Source of the DNA: Croceitalea sp.
GTDB taxonomy: Bacteria > Bacteroidota > Bacteroidia > Flavobacteriales > Flavobacteriaceae
Reading direction: 5' to 3'
Assembly: GCA_013001145.1 (NCBI GenBank)
Contig: JABDND010000131.1
Location: 1-33,058, forward strand
Length of the DNA stretch: 33,058 nucleotides
Below, in pieces: positions 1-8,963 of the stretch. The number at the start of each line of letters is the position of its first letter. The first letter of the stretch is position 1. Made by a program: the position numbers and the translations under genes. A model generated the notes under the pieces. The model searched no databases and had not been told where the DNA came from. It saw only the letters and a list, made by a program, of their open reading frames with translations.

Positions 1-892
1 TTCTGCCACCAAAATCAATGGCAACTTGCGCTAGACAGTCATCCATGGGCAAACAGAAACCATAACGTTCAATACCCAATTTATCGCTTAGGGCCGTTTG
101 AAAAACTTCGCCCAAAGCAATGGCCGTATCTTCAATAGTATGGTGTTCATCTACCTCTAGGTCTCCATTTACTTTAATAGATAGGTCCATTTGACCATGG
201 CGCGCTAGCTGATCCAACATATGATCAAAAAATGCAAGTCCCGTATGAATATCACTTTGGCCTTTTCCATCAAGATTCAATTCAATCTGAATATTCGTTT
301 CATTTGTTTTTCTATGGATGCCCGCCTTGCGTTGTTTTAATTTTAAAAATTCATAAATGCATTCCCAATCGTTGGACTGCAGGGTTATATGTACAGACAA
401 GTCATTCTCTGATATAGTGATTTCATCAGTTCCTAATTGCGTTTTATCATCAATAAATATTCCTTTTGCCCCTAAATTTTTAGCCAGCTCAATATCGGTT
501 AGTCGATCGCCAATAACAAAAGAGTTTTTTAAATCAAACTGATCGGTGAAATACCTCGTCAAAAGACCTGTGCCCGGTTTTCTGGTATTTGCCTTTTCTG
601 ACGGAAAAGTTTTATCTATCAATACCTCGCTAAATACAACGCCTTCGTTCTCAAAAGCAGCTAGTATAAAGTTATGTACTGGCCAAAAGGTATCTTCTGG
701 GAAGACATCCGTGCCCATACCGTCTTGATTGGTGATCATCACCAACTCGTAATCCAACTCTTTTGCAATTTTACCTAGATAAGTAAAAACCTTGGGGTAA
801 AATTCCAATTTATCGAAGGCGTCAATTTGCTCGTCTGCCGGTTCTTTAATCAACGTACCATCACGATCAATAAATAATACTTTTTTTGCCAT
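1..892 (-). CDS. hisB: Bifunctional histidinol-phosphatase / imidazoleglycerol-phosphate dehydratase (3' end outside window)
   Basis: Minus-strand translation from ATG at 892 gives MAKKVLFIDRDGTLIKEPADEQIDA (HAD phosphatase motif DxDGT); translation near position 1 gives LPMDDCLAQVAIDFGGR (IGPD). Start overlaps hisC stop as TGATG. Confidence 0.93.
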   Translation of the reverse strand, partial: MAKKVLFIDRDGTLIKEPADEQIDAFDKLEFYPKVFTYLGKIAKELDYELVMITNQDGMGTDVFPEDTFWPVHNFILAAFENEGVVFSEVLIDKTFPSEKANTRKPGTGLLTRYFTDQFDLKNSFVIGDRLTDIELAKNLGAKGIFIDDKTQLGTDEITISENDLSVHITLQSNDWECIYEFLKLKQRKAGIHRKTNETNIQIELNLDGKGQSDIHTGLAFFDHMLDQLARHGQMDLSIKVNGDLEVDEHHTIEDTAIALGEVFQTALSDKLGIERYGFCLPMDDCLAQVAIDFGGR

Positions 893-1980
893 CAGATTAA
901 ATTCTTTAATGCGTCGATGAGTTTCTCATTTTCTTCCTGTTTGCCTACTGTTAGGCGTAATGTGTTATCACATAGCGGTTGGCTGCTTCTATTGCGCACC
1001 ACAATCCCTTGCTGTAGCAATTGTACATAGCGTAAATTGGCATCGTCAACCTTAACCAAAATAAAGTTGGCATCACTTTTATAAATGTGTTTTATACATG
1101 AAACTTGGGCTAGCTCATTTACCAAATAAGTGCGGTGTGCCAGTATTTCATTTATTTCGTTTTGGACCATGGTCATTTTTGACAATTTATCCAAAGCTTG
1201 TTTTTGCGTGAGTTCATTTACGTTATAGGGTGGCTTAATTTTTTTGAGGACATCAACAATTGTCTTTGAGGCATAACAGATGCCCAATCTTATAGCTGCC
1301 AGACCATAAGCTTTTGATAGGGTTTGGGTAACAATCAAGTTGGGAAATTCCGATAAACGCACAACCCATGATTCACTGGCGGCAAAATCAATGTACGCTT
1401 CATCAATGACCACGATTCCATTAAATTCATTGAGCAAGATTTCAATACGCCCCATTTCTAAACTATTACCTGTTGGGTTATTGGGAGAGCAAATAAAAAT
1501 CAATTTGGTTTGCTCATTGACAACCTGAAGTACTTGGTCGACATCAATTTCAAAATTGGGCAGCAGTAGCACGTCTTTATTGGCAATGGCGTTTGTTGCT
1601 GCCAATACCCCGTACATACCATAAGTGGGCGGCATGGTGATGACATTATCTACATTTGGTTCACAAAATGCCCTAAAAATGAGGTCCAAGACTTCATCAC
1701 TTCCATTGCCCAGCAATATTTGATCTACAGATATTTCTTTATTAATGGACAGGACCTTTTTCACCGCTCGCTGATGTGGGTCTGGATATCGATTAAGGCC
1801 ATTATCGAAGGGGTTTTCGTTGGCATCAATATAAACCATATCACCCTCTTGGGATATAAATTCATCCCTAGCTGAGGAATAAGGCTTCATGTTTTTCACA
1901 TTATCCCTAATGAGCTTATCAATATCAAACGGTGCTTTTTTTAACTGTTGTCCCATGATTTGATTATGAATTCTCTTCAA
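892..1980 (-). CDS. hisC: Histidinol-phosphate aminotransferase
   Basis: ORF 362 aa with PLP aminotransferase motifs (CSPNNPTGN, VIDEAYIDF, TLSKAYGLAAIRLG); position in his operon. Confidence 0.96.
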   Translation of the reverse strand: MKRIHNQIMGQQLKKAPFDIDKLIRDNVKNMKPYSSARDEFISQEGDMVYIDANENPFDNGLNRYPDPHQRAVKKVLSINKEISVDQILLGNGSDEVLDLIFRAFCEPNVDNVITMPPTYGMYGVLAATNAIANKDVLLLPNFEIDVDQVLQVVNEQTKLIFICSPNNPTGNSLEMGRIEILLNEFNGIVVIDEAYIDFAASESWVVRLSEFPNLIVTQTLSKAYGLAAIRLGICYASKTIVDVLKKIKPPYNVNELTQKQALDKLSKMTMVQNEINEILAHRTYLVNELAQVSCIKHIYKSDANFILVKVDDANLRYVQLLQQGIVVRNRSSQPLCDNTLRLTVGKQEENEKLIDALKNLI

Positions 1981-3256
1981 TTTCCTTTAATCGCAAACTT
2001 ACAGCATTCTTATGGGCCTGAAGCCCTTCGGCCTCTGCCATGATTTCAATTGTGCGGCCCAATTTAAGCAGTCCTTGCTTATTTAGTTTTTGAAAGGTCA
2101 TTTGCTTTAAAAAACTATCTAAGTTTACCCCACTATATTGTTTGGCATAACCATTGGTCGGTAGGGTATGATTGGTGCCAGATGCATAATCACCAGCACT
2201 TTCCGGGGTGTAATTTCCTATAAATACCGAGCCTGCATTGATTGTATTTTCTACGTAAAAATCTTCGTTGTCAACACAGACAATATAATGTTCGGGGCCG
2301 TATTCATTGATTATTTCCAAGGCCAATGCATCATTCTCAACATAAATCAAACGGCTGTTGGCTATTGCTTTTTCTGCAATATCCCGTCTGGGCAAAGAAG
2401 CTATTTGGGCATAGATTTCAGTTTCTACCTTATCTATCAATGCTTTTGAGGTGCTCACCAAAATAACCTGGCTATCGGCCCCATGTTCGGCTTGACTCAG
2501 CAAATCGGATGCAACAAAGGCCGGATTGGCGGTATCATCGGCAACGACCAACAGTTCACTTGGGCCCGCAGGCATATCTATGGCGATGCCATATTTGGTC
2601 GCCATTTGCTTGGCAACAGTCACAAACTGATTTCCAGGACCAAATATTTTATACACTTTGGGCACAGAGGCCGTGCCAAATGTCATTGCGGCTATGGCCT
2701 GGATACCCCCTACTTTAAGCACTTTTGTCACTCCACATAATTTAGCGGTATACAGTATGGCATTGTTGAGTTGCCCTTTCTTATTGGGAGGACTGCAAAG
2801 TACAATTTCTTTGCACCCCGCAATTTTTGCAGGTATGCCTAACATCAATATGGTCGAAAACAAAGGTGCCGTACCACCAGGAATGTACAGCCCCACTTTT
2901 TCTATGGGTCTTTTTTCTTGCCAACAGCTTACCCCAGGCATGGTCTCTACCATGACCTTATCTGTTTTTTGTGCCAGGTGAAAGACTTCAATATTGGATT
3001 TGGCCTGTTGAATTGCATCTTTCAACTGGGGCGACAATTCATTTTCGGCAGTTTCAAATTCTTGCGGCTTTACCAATATGTCATCAAGATCAACCCCATC
3101 AAATTTTTTGGTAAAGGTTGCCACAGCGGAATCGCCTTCATTCTTAACCTTGTTAAAAACGGAGCTTACGGTTCCCTCGATGGCTTCAAACGATTGGGTT
3201 GGGCGCGACATTAATGATGACCAGGATGATTTTGGTGGATTAAATATTTTCTGCAT
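1964..3256 (-). CDS. hisD: Histidinol dehydrogenase
   Basis: ORF 430 aa with HisD motifs (GLYIPGGTAPLFSTILMLGIPAKIAGC, GPGNQFVTVAKQ, DMPAGPSELLV, LLSQAEHGADSQ, GDYASGTNHTLPT). Confidence 0.97.
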   Translation of the reverse strand: MQKIFNPPKSSWSSLMSRPTQSFEAIEGTVSSVFNKVKNEGDSAVATFTKKFDGVDLDDILVKPQEFETAENELSPQLKDAIQQAKSNIEVFHLAQKTDKVMVETMPGVSCWQEKRPIEKVGLYIPGGTAPLFSTILMLGIPAKIAGCKEIVLCSPPNKKGQLNNAILYTAKLCGVTKVLKVGGIQAIAAMTFGTASVPKVYKIFGPGNQFVTVAKQMATKYGIAIDMPAGPSELLVVADDTANPAFVASDLLSQAEHGADSQVILVSTSKALIDKVETEIYAQIASLPRRDIAEKAIANSRLIYVENDALALEIINEYGPEHYIVCVDNEDFYVENTINAGSVFIGNYTPESAGDYASGTNHTLPTNGYAKQYSGVNLDSFLKQMTFQKLNKQGLLKLGRTIEIMAEAEGLQAHKNAVSLRLKEIEENS

Positions 3257-4113
3257 TACATAACCATTTTTTCTATTGGACAGACCAAAATTCCCTCAGC
3301 ACCAGCCAACTTCAATTCATCAATAACCTCCCAGAACTTATCTTTATTGATGACCGTATGAACAGAGCTCCAGCCTTCTTCTGCCAAGGGTAAAACTGTA
3401 GGACTGCGCATGCCTGGTAAAACAGCTATGATTTCTTTCAATTTGTCATTAGGGGCGTTCATCAATACATATTTGTTTTGCCTTGCCTGTAAAACAGATT
3501 TAATTCGAAATTGAAGTTTGGCAAGTATTTTTATACGCTCTGCTGTAATTTTTGGCGAGACGGCCAATACAGCTTCGCTTTTCAAAAGCACTTCAACCTC
3601 TTTTAAATTATTCTTGAACAAAGTGCTTCCGCTGGAAACAATATCGCAAATAGCATCTGCAAGACCTATGTTAGGAGCAATCTCTACCGATCCATTAATA
3701 ATGTGCAAATCGGCATTAATACCTTTTTTCTTTAAATATTTATTTACCGTATTCGGATAAGACGTCGCGATACGCTTGCCTTCAAAGTCTTTAAAGGAAT
3801 TATATTTAAAAGCCTTGGGTACGGCCATGGATACTTTGCATTTTGAAAAATTAAGTTTTTCGGTGATTGTGATACCCTCTCCTTTCTCAAATAATACATT
3901 CTCACCTATTATGGCCACATCGACGACGCCGTCCAACAAATATTGGGGAATATCGCCATTGCGCAGATAAAACAATTCCAATGGAAAGTTTCGTGAATTG
4001 GCCTTTAATTGATCTTTACCATTATCGATGGCAATACCGCATTCATTTAATATTTGCAAAGAGTCTTGGTTCAATCGGCCACTTTTTTGTACGGCAATTC
4101 TAATTTTAGTCAT
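3256..4113 (-). CDS. hisG: ATP phosphoribosyltransferase (start re-assigned from 4152 to 4113)
   Basis: HisG motifs (MTKIRIAVQKSGRLNQDSLQIL, GVVDVAIIGENVL, DAICDIVSSGSTL). The track start at 4152 lies inside the intrinsic terminator, so the internal ATG at 4113 is preferred. Confidence 0.94.
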   Translation of the reverse strand: MTKIRIAVQKSGRLNQDSLQILNECGIAIDNGKDQLKANSRNFPLELFYLRNGDIPQYLLDGVVDVAIIGENVLFEKGEGITITEKLNFSKCKVSMAVPKAFKYNSFKDFEGKRIATSYPNTVNKYLKKKGINADLHIINGSVEIAPNIGLADAICDIVSSGSTLFKNNLKEVEVLLKSEAVLAVSPKITAERIKILAKLQFRIKSVLQARQNKYVLMNAPNDKLKEIIAVLPGMRSPTVLPLAEEGWSSVHTVINKDKFWEVIDELKLAGAEGILVCPIEKMVM

Positions 4114-4129
4114 AGCACTTTGTTCAATT

Positions 4130-4158
4130 AAAAAACCCGTTTGATTGCTCAAACGGGT
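4130..4158 (-). terminator. Intrinsic terminator in hisG leader (attenuator)
   Basis: Minus strand ACCCGTTTGA-GCAA-TCAAACGGGT: perfect 10-bp stem with GCAA tetraloop, followed by a T run (TTTTTTAATT), located between the leader peptide and hisG. Confidence 0.9.
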
Positions 4159-4232
4159 CTAGAATTATTTTGAAATACACAAAATATCGTTACCTCGCCT
4201 GAGCGCAGTTATCGATATGATGATGTGTATTT
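4147..4232 (-). promoter_or_regulatory. Mutually exclusive RNA structures of the his attenuator
   Basis: Antiterminator: GCTCAGGCGAGGT (4192-4204) pairs with ACCCGTTTGAGC (4147-4158), 12 pairs with one bulged A. Upstream pairing AAATACACA (4224-4232) with TGTGTATTT (4173-4181), 9 bp, overlapping the first His codon. Confidence 0.8.
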
Positions 4233-4243
4233 AAAGTTCTCAT
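4190..4243 (-). CDS. his operon leader peptide MRTLNTHHHIDNCAQAR
   Basis: ATG AGA ACT TTA AAT ACA CAT CAT CAT ATC GAT AAC TGC GCT CAG GCG AGG TAA; three consecutive His codons just upstream of an intrinsic terminator and hisG. Confidence 0.88.
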   Translation of the reverse strand: MRTLNTHHHIDNCAQAR

Positions 4244-4257
4244 TAAGTCGTAAAATT

Positions 4258-4265
4258 AAAATATA
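4258..4265 (-). promoter_or_regulatory. Candidate -7 element for the his operon (TATATTTT)
   Basis: 7/8 match to TAnnTTTG about 15 bp upstream of the leader peptide ATG; -33 element not convincing. Confidence 0.35.
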
Positions 4266-4288
4266 ATTATTAGACAAAAAAGTAATTT

Positions 4289-5104
4289 TTAGTTATTTCC
4301 CAAAATAAGAGGCAGACCAGCATCACCCGAACCAACCACCACCACTTTAGCATTGGGTGATTTGGCAAGTTCCAAGGTGGCTTCTATACCTTTGTCTTGA
4401 AGTATTTTGTCGGTTAATGAAGCACTCAGAATTTTGTTGGCATCGGCCTTACCTTGTGCCTCAATAATTTGGCGCTGTGCTTCTTTATCGGCAGTGATAA
4501 GTCTAAACTCGTATTCCAACGACTCTTGTTCTTGTTTCAATTTACGTTCAATAGCTTCTTTGATGGTTGGAGGCAATGTAACATCCCTTACCAGCACTTC
4601 ATTGAGTTGAATGTATTGACCGTCAACGATTTTCTTGGTTTCCTCATAAATTTCTGCCTGGATGGCATCGCGCTTGCTTGAATATAATTGTTCGGGCGTA
4701 TATCTACCTACAACGCTTCGGGCGGCTGACCTTATGGTCGGCAATAATACCCTTTGTACATAGGCCTCCCCTTTTTCTTGGTGTAGTTTGCCCAAAGATT
4801 CATATTTGGGCTCAAACCATGCAGAGGCATCTAATTTGATTTCAAGGCCATTTGAAGATAGCACTTGCATTTTCTCGAACACCTCTTGTTGCCTTACTTC
4901 ATATACAAAGACTTTGTTCCAAGGTGCCACAATATGAAAACCTTCACCTAAAGGTGGCGCATCTGTAACCACTCCGCCCCCAAAGGTTTTGTATAAAACG
5001 CCAGCCTCACCGGAACCGATGGTAACTGCTGATTTTGAAATTAAAATAACCAATACGATAATAATGAAAATTGCGGGTAGCGCAATTTTGGGTAATCTGT
5101 CCAT
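4289..5104 (-). CDS. SPFH/Band 7 (prohibitin-like) membrane protein
   Basis: N-terminal TM segment, then GEAGVLYKTFGGGV, IKLDASAWFEPKYESL, RSAARSVVGRYTPEQLYSSKRDAIQAEI, EAQGKADANKIL typical of prohibitin-family proteins. Confidence 0.87.
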   Translation of the reverse strand: MDRLPKIALPAIFIIIVLVILISKSAVTIGSGEAGVLYKTFGGGVVTDAPPLGEGFHIVAPWNKVFVYEVRQQEVFEKMQVLSSNGLEIKLDASAWFEPKYESLGKLHQEKGEAYVQRVLLPTIRSAARSVVGRYTPEQLYSSKRDAIQAEIYEETKKIVDGQYIQLNEVLVRDVTLPPTIKEAIERKLKQEQESLEYEFRLITADKEAQRQIIEAQGKADANKILSASLTDKILQDKGIEATLELAKSPNAKVVVVGSGDAGLPLILGNN

Positions 5105-5116
5105 AAATTCTCTTTT

Positions 5117-7147
5117 TTATAATAATCCGTTATACTTTCTGATAAACCACTCTGCGGCCAAGCTCAAGGCCATAAAAGCCAACAAAATGCGAAAATCTAT
5201 TAAAGATACTACATTTTCCTTGCTTTTTTCCACTGGAGTGAACCTATTGTCTTTCATTAAAAAATCTACCATACCAGAAGCATTGTCAGGATAAAAAACC
5301 TGACCACCGGTTCTTGCTGCCAAACGTTCCAATTTTTGATAATTGGCAGAAAGAAACTGTTTTTCCAAATCATAATCCAAGATCAGAAAACTTCCAGATT
5401 TAGAGCGCTTGTCTTTCTTTGACATTACCGTAAAGGAATAGTTGCCCGCTGGCAAATCACTTAAATCCACTTCATAATAATTGTTTTGCAACAACATGGG
5501 AATTTCACGCACGAAGCCATTATCCGCTTTTCTAATCGTACAAAACAAGGTTGCATTGGTATCAAAATTGTAAAGCTCGTCAAAATAGGAGGCTCTAATA
5601 TTTGCTTCAGAGCTATTTTGATAAACAGTGCTATAGGTAAGTGTCAATCGCTCCTTCTGTTGGTCCTCGGACAAAAAGAATAGAATCTTACCCATAAATG
5701 AATCAAATGATTCAAAACTTTGCTCATTTCGGTATGCTTGCAATCGCCATTTCCAGCTATTTTCTCCCAAAAGAACCACTTCTTGCGCACCTTTTTTATT
5801 GATCAGAAACATTAGTGGGTCATCAAGTGACACCCCTTTAATCTCTTGTGTTATCAAAACTTCATGAGGCAGGGTAACCAAAACATCCCCCAGATGGCTA
5901 TCGAGCGGTGGATAATTTTCCATTCCAAAGCCGCCCAAATCAAAGAGGTCAAATCCTTTATTCAATTGTGGTAAAATTTCTTCCGTTTGATCAAAAACTT
6001 CTTTGGAAAAACTGGATTGGATATTGTTGAGAAATTCCCAATCCGTTTGGGTACCCGTAATCGTGAACCTATTGGAACCTCTTTTCTCTAAAATTTCATA
6101 TAAAGAAGCAAATGAGGTATTGGGTTGGTACAAAATAAATATATCTGTGGCGTCCAATAATTGGTTATTAATATTAGGGGAGGTCAATGTCACTTTACGT
6201 TGTTCATTGGCTTCAATTGATTTTTTAAGCATACCCAAATCAGGATGGTTAATTGATGATACCAAGGTGACATTTGTTTTTTCATCAATCACTTCGATGG
6301 CGACAAGTTTTGAATTATTGCTTGTGTTCTTTTCGTTTTTCAGAGGACTCAATTCTACCTTAAGTGTATTTATCCCTACATCAGTCGCTTCCAATAAAGT
6401 ATTAATGGTTGCATTATTACTGCTTTTTCCCAGAGCTACGGTTTTTCTAAATAATACACGACCCTTACTCGAGATTTTCAAAAGTGTACTAATGTTTTGG
6501 TCACCGTAATAAGATAGGTTTACCTCTATTGGAAATTTGTTTTTTAAGAAGGCATATTTGTTTAAATTGATTTCCCCTAAATTTATGTCCTCATAAGCTG
6601 TTGTGTCGCCTACAACAATCGGAAAAACAGTTATGTTATCACTTAAACTTTTGAATTCATAATCCGTTCCCAAGGTTTGGTTACCATCAGTAATAAGGGC
6701 CACAGCAGTTTTGGTCGTACCATATATTTCATTGACGGTTTGTAATGCATTGGCAATATTGGAGGTTTCGGCAGTGAAGTCTATGCTGTCGTTCACTTCC
6801 AATCTTTGGCCAAACGTATAGGAATTCAATTTGAATGAATTTGATAGTCGGTTATTTTGAACCAATTGACCACTCGCCGATTGAGCCTCGTCACCACCTA
6901 ATAAGACGGGAACCGATTTAGAATTATCCACCAGTAGCACCAAGTTTGGTTTTTCGAGAATAAATTCCTTTTTGGAAAATTTAGGGTTGATCAATAGCAA
7001 GATGCCTGCAAAAATCGTTAGAAAGCGAATTACACCCAACAGTGCATTTAACTTGGTCCTTTTTGCCTTAAAATAGTACTGAAATAGCATAAGGCCAAGC
7101 GAAATAATGGCCGCTAATAAAATTAACAAAAACGTGTTTGTTTGCAT
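5117..7147 (-). CDS. Large membrane protein with VWA-like extracytoplasmic region
   Basis: 676 aa; two N-terminal TM segments, VWA-like LVLLVDNSKSV / TAVALITDGNQTLGTDY (MIDAS-like DxSxS), C-terminal TM (FRILLAFMALSLAAEWFIRKY). Confidence 0.7.
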   Translation of the reverse strand: MQTNTFLLILLAAIISLGLMLFQYYFKAKRTKLNALLGVIRFLTIFAGILLLINPKFSKKEFILEKPNLVLLVDNSKSVPVLLGGDEAQSASGQLVQNNRLSNSFKLNSYTFGQRLEVNDSIDFTAETSNIANALQTVNEIYGTTKTAVALITDGNQTLGTDYEFKSLSDNITVFPIVVGDTTAYEDINLGEINLNKYAFLKNKFPIEVNLSYYGDQNISTLLKISSKGRVLFRKTVALGKSSNNATINTLLEATDVGINTLKVELSPLKNEKNTSNNSKLVAIEVIDEKTNVTLVSSINHPDLGMLKKSIEANEQRKVTLTSPNINNQLLDATDIFILYQPNTSFASLYEILEKRGSNRFTITGTQTDWEFLNNIQSSFSKEVFDQTEEILPQLNKGFDLFDLGGFGMENYPPLDSHLGDVLVTLPHEVLITQEIKGVSLDDPLMFLINKKGAQEVVLLGENSWKWRLQAYRNEQSFESFDSFMGKILFFLSEDQQKERLTLTYSTVYQNSSEANIRASYFDELYNFDTNATLFCTIRKADNGFVREIPMLLQNNYYEVDLSDLPAGNYSFTVMSKKDKRSKSGSFLILDYDLEKQFLSANYQKLERLAARTGGQVFYPDNASGMVDFLMKDNRFTPVEKSKENVVSLIDFRILLAFMALSLAAEWFIRKYNGLL

Positions 7148-7175
7148 ATTCGCTTATCGATGGGCCATGTTGGGT

Positions 7176-7922
7176 TTAGGTCAACATTCCCCCGTCAACA
7201 TTGAGTACCTGACCGGTTATGTAGGCCGACAAGTCGGAAGCCAAGAATAGACAGGCATTGGCCACATCTTCAGGCGAACCGCCTCTTTTTAATGGAATAC
7301 CATCTCGCCAGCCCTGTACTGTTTTTTCATCCAATTTATCGGTCATTTCAGTTTCAATAAATCCAGGTGCAATGGCATTGCAGCGAATGTTTCTTGAACC
7401 GAGTTCCAAAGCTACAGATTTTGTAAAGCCAATCATACCTGCCTTTGAAGCGGCATAGTTGGTTTGGCCCGCATTGCCCTTTACGCCTACCACACTGCTC
7501 ATATTGATAATGGATCCTTTTCGTTGTTTTAAAAGGGTGCGCTGTACCGCTTTGGTCATATTGAAGACGGATTTCAAATTGGTTTCGATTACCTGGTCAA
7601 AGTCATCTTCACCCATCCGCATCAGTAGATTGTCTTTGGTTATTCCTGCATTATTGATTAGTACATCTATACCACCAAAATCTTCGAGAACGGCGGCAAC
7701 CAATTTCTCTGACTCTTCAAAACTTGCCGCATTGCTTTTATACGCCTTGGCTTTCACACCTAAGGCGGTTAATTCCTTTTCGAGGGCAATAGCTGGGGCT
7801 TCACTTGAACTGTAAGTAAATGCTACATTGGCACCGTGTTTTGCAAATACTTCGGCAATGCCTTTGCCTATTCCGCGGCTTGCACCGGTAATGATGACGT
7901 TCTTATTTTCGAGTAGTTTCAT
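7176..7922 (-). CDS. fabG: 3-oxoacyl-[acyl-carrier-protein] reductase
   Basis: SDR motifs TGASRGIGKGIA, NNAGITKDNLLMRM, YAASKAGMIGFTKS, GFIETEMTDKL, VDGGM. Confidence 0.94.
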   Translation of the reverse strand: MKLLENKNVIITGASRGIGKGIAEVFAKHGANVAFTYSSSEAPAIALEKELTALGVKAKAYKSNAASFEESEKLVAAVLEDFGGIDVLINNAGITKDNLLMRMGEDDFDQVIETNLKSVFNMTKAVQRTLLKQRKGSIINMSSVVGVKGNAGQTNYAASKAGMIGFTKSVALELGSRNIRCNAIAPGFIETEMTDKLDEKTVQGWRDGIPLKRGGSPEDVANACLFLASDLSAYITGQVLNVDGGMLT

Positions 7923-7946
7923 TTAAATGATTTTATTGGCTTCTTT

Positions 7947-7954
7947 CAAATATA
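7947..7954 (-). promoter_or_regulatory. Candidate -7 promoter element for fabG (TATATTTG)
   Basis: Exact match to TAnnTTTG 25 bp upstream of fabG ATG. Confidence 0.5.
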
Positions 7955-7974
7955 CGTGTTGTGTGGATTTTTAA

Positions 7975-8004
7975 AATAAAAAAATCCCGATTGTATCGGG
8001 ATTT
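7975..8004 (-). terminator. Intrinsic terminator downstream of sucD
   Basis: Minus strand AAATCCCGAT-ACA-ATCGGGATTT perfect 10-bp stem followed by a T-rich tract, about 20 bp after the sucD stop. Confidence 0.9.
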
Positions 8005-8024
8005 ATAAAAGATTTAACTGAAAT

Positions 8025-8897
8025 CTAAGCCAAAACTTCTTTGACTTTGATTCCTATTTCAGCAGGGGAATCGACTACATTGATGCCACAATTCCTCATA
8101 ATTCGTTTTTTGGCCTGAGCAGTGTCGTCACTGCCACCTACAATCGCCCCGGCATGCCCCATAGTTCTACCTGCGGGTGCAGTCTCACCGGCGATAAAGC
8201 CAACTATAGGTTTTTTACTGCCACTAGCTTTATACCACTGAGCAGCATCAGCTTCCAATTGGCCTCCTATTTCACCAATCATCACTACGCATTCCGTTTC
8301 TGGGTCGTTTATCAATAATTCAACTGCTTCTTTTGTTGTTGTTCCAATAATGGGATCACCACCTATTCCTATTGCTGTAGTTATACCCAAGCCCTGTCTA
8401 ACAACTTGATCAGCCGCTTCGTAGGTCAACGTTCCAGATTTTGAAACTATGCCGACCTTGCCTTTTTTGAAAACAAAACCTGGCATGATACCCACTTTGG
8501 CTTCACCTGGTGTGATGACACCGGGACAGTTGGGGCCAATTAGGGTACAGTCACGATCTTTGATATAGTTGTTGGCCTTAACCATATCTGCCACAGGTAT
8601 ACCTTCTGTAATGGTTATGATTACTTTTATTCCTGCATTTGCAGCTTCCATAATCGCGTCTGCAGCAAATGCTGGCGGCACGAAAATTATGGACGTATCG
8701 GCTCCTACTTGCTGAACCGCTTCATCCACGGTATTGAATACGGGTTTGTTCAAGTGTTTTTGTCCACCCTTACCTGGGGTAACCCCTCCAACGATATTGG
8801 TTCCATACTCAATCATTTGCTCGGCATGAAAAGTACCTTCACTGCCCGTAAATCCTTGAACAATAATTTTGGAATCCTTATTTACTAAAACGCTCAT
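8025..8897 (-). CDS. sucD: Succinyl-CoA synthetase (ADP-forming) subunit alpha
   Basis: [85 protein letters not shown]. Confidence 0.97.
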   Translation of the reverse strand: MSVLVNKDSKIIVQGFTGSEGTFHAEQMIEYGTNIVGGVTPGKGGQKHLNKPVFNTVDEAVQQVGADTSIIFVPPAFAADAIMEAANAGIKVIITITEGIPVADMVKANNYIKDRDCTLIGPNCPGVITPGEAKVGIMPGFVFKKGKVGIVSKSGTLTYEAADQVVRQGLGITTAIGIGGDPIIGTTTKEAVELLINDPETECVVMIGEIGGQLEADAAQWYKASGSKKPIVGFIAGETAPAGRTMGHAGAIVGGSDDTAQAKKRIMRNCGINVVDSPAEIGIKVKEVLA

Positions 8898-8920
8898 AGA
8901 ATTAAGTTTGTTAGCCTTGA

Positions 8921-8928
8921 CAAAAATA
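8921..8928 (-). promoter_or_regulatory. Candidate -7 promoter element for sucD (TATTTTTG)
   Basis: Exact TAnnTTTG match about 24 bp upstream of sucD ATG, with a TTG trinucleotide roughly 15-17 bp further upstream. Confidence 0.5.
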
Positions 8929-8963
8929 GCCTTTTGAATATCAATATTAAAAGAATTGGATGG

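Noticed and set aside
1-728. Short plus-strand ORFs at the left edge
   Set aside because: Antisense to the partial hisB gene, which runs off the window and so is absent from the ORF track.
2168-2981. Cluster of plus-strand ORFs antisense to hisD
   Set aside because: All explained by codon bias of hisD on the minus strand; no motifs.
6003-6509. 168-aa plus-strand ORF antisense to the VWA-like gene
   Set aside because: Shadow ORF; low-complexity hydrophobic/Ser composition and no promoter or motif support.
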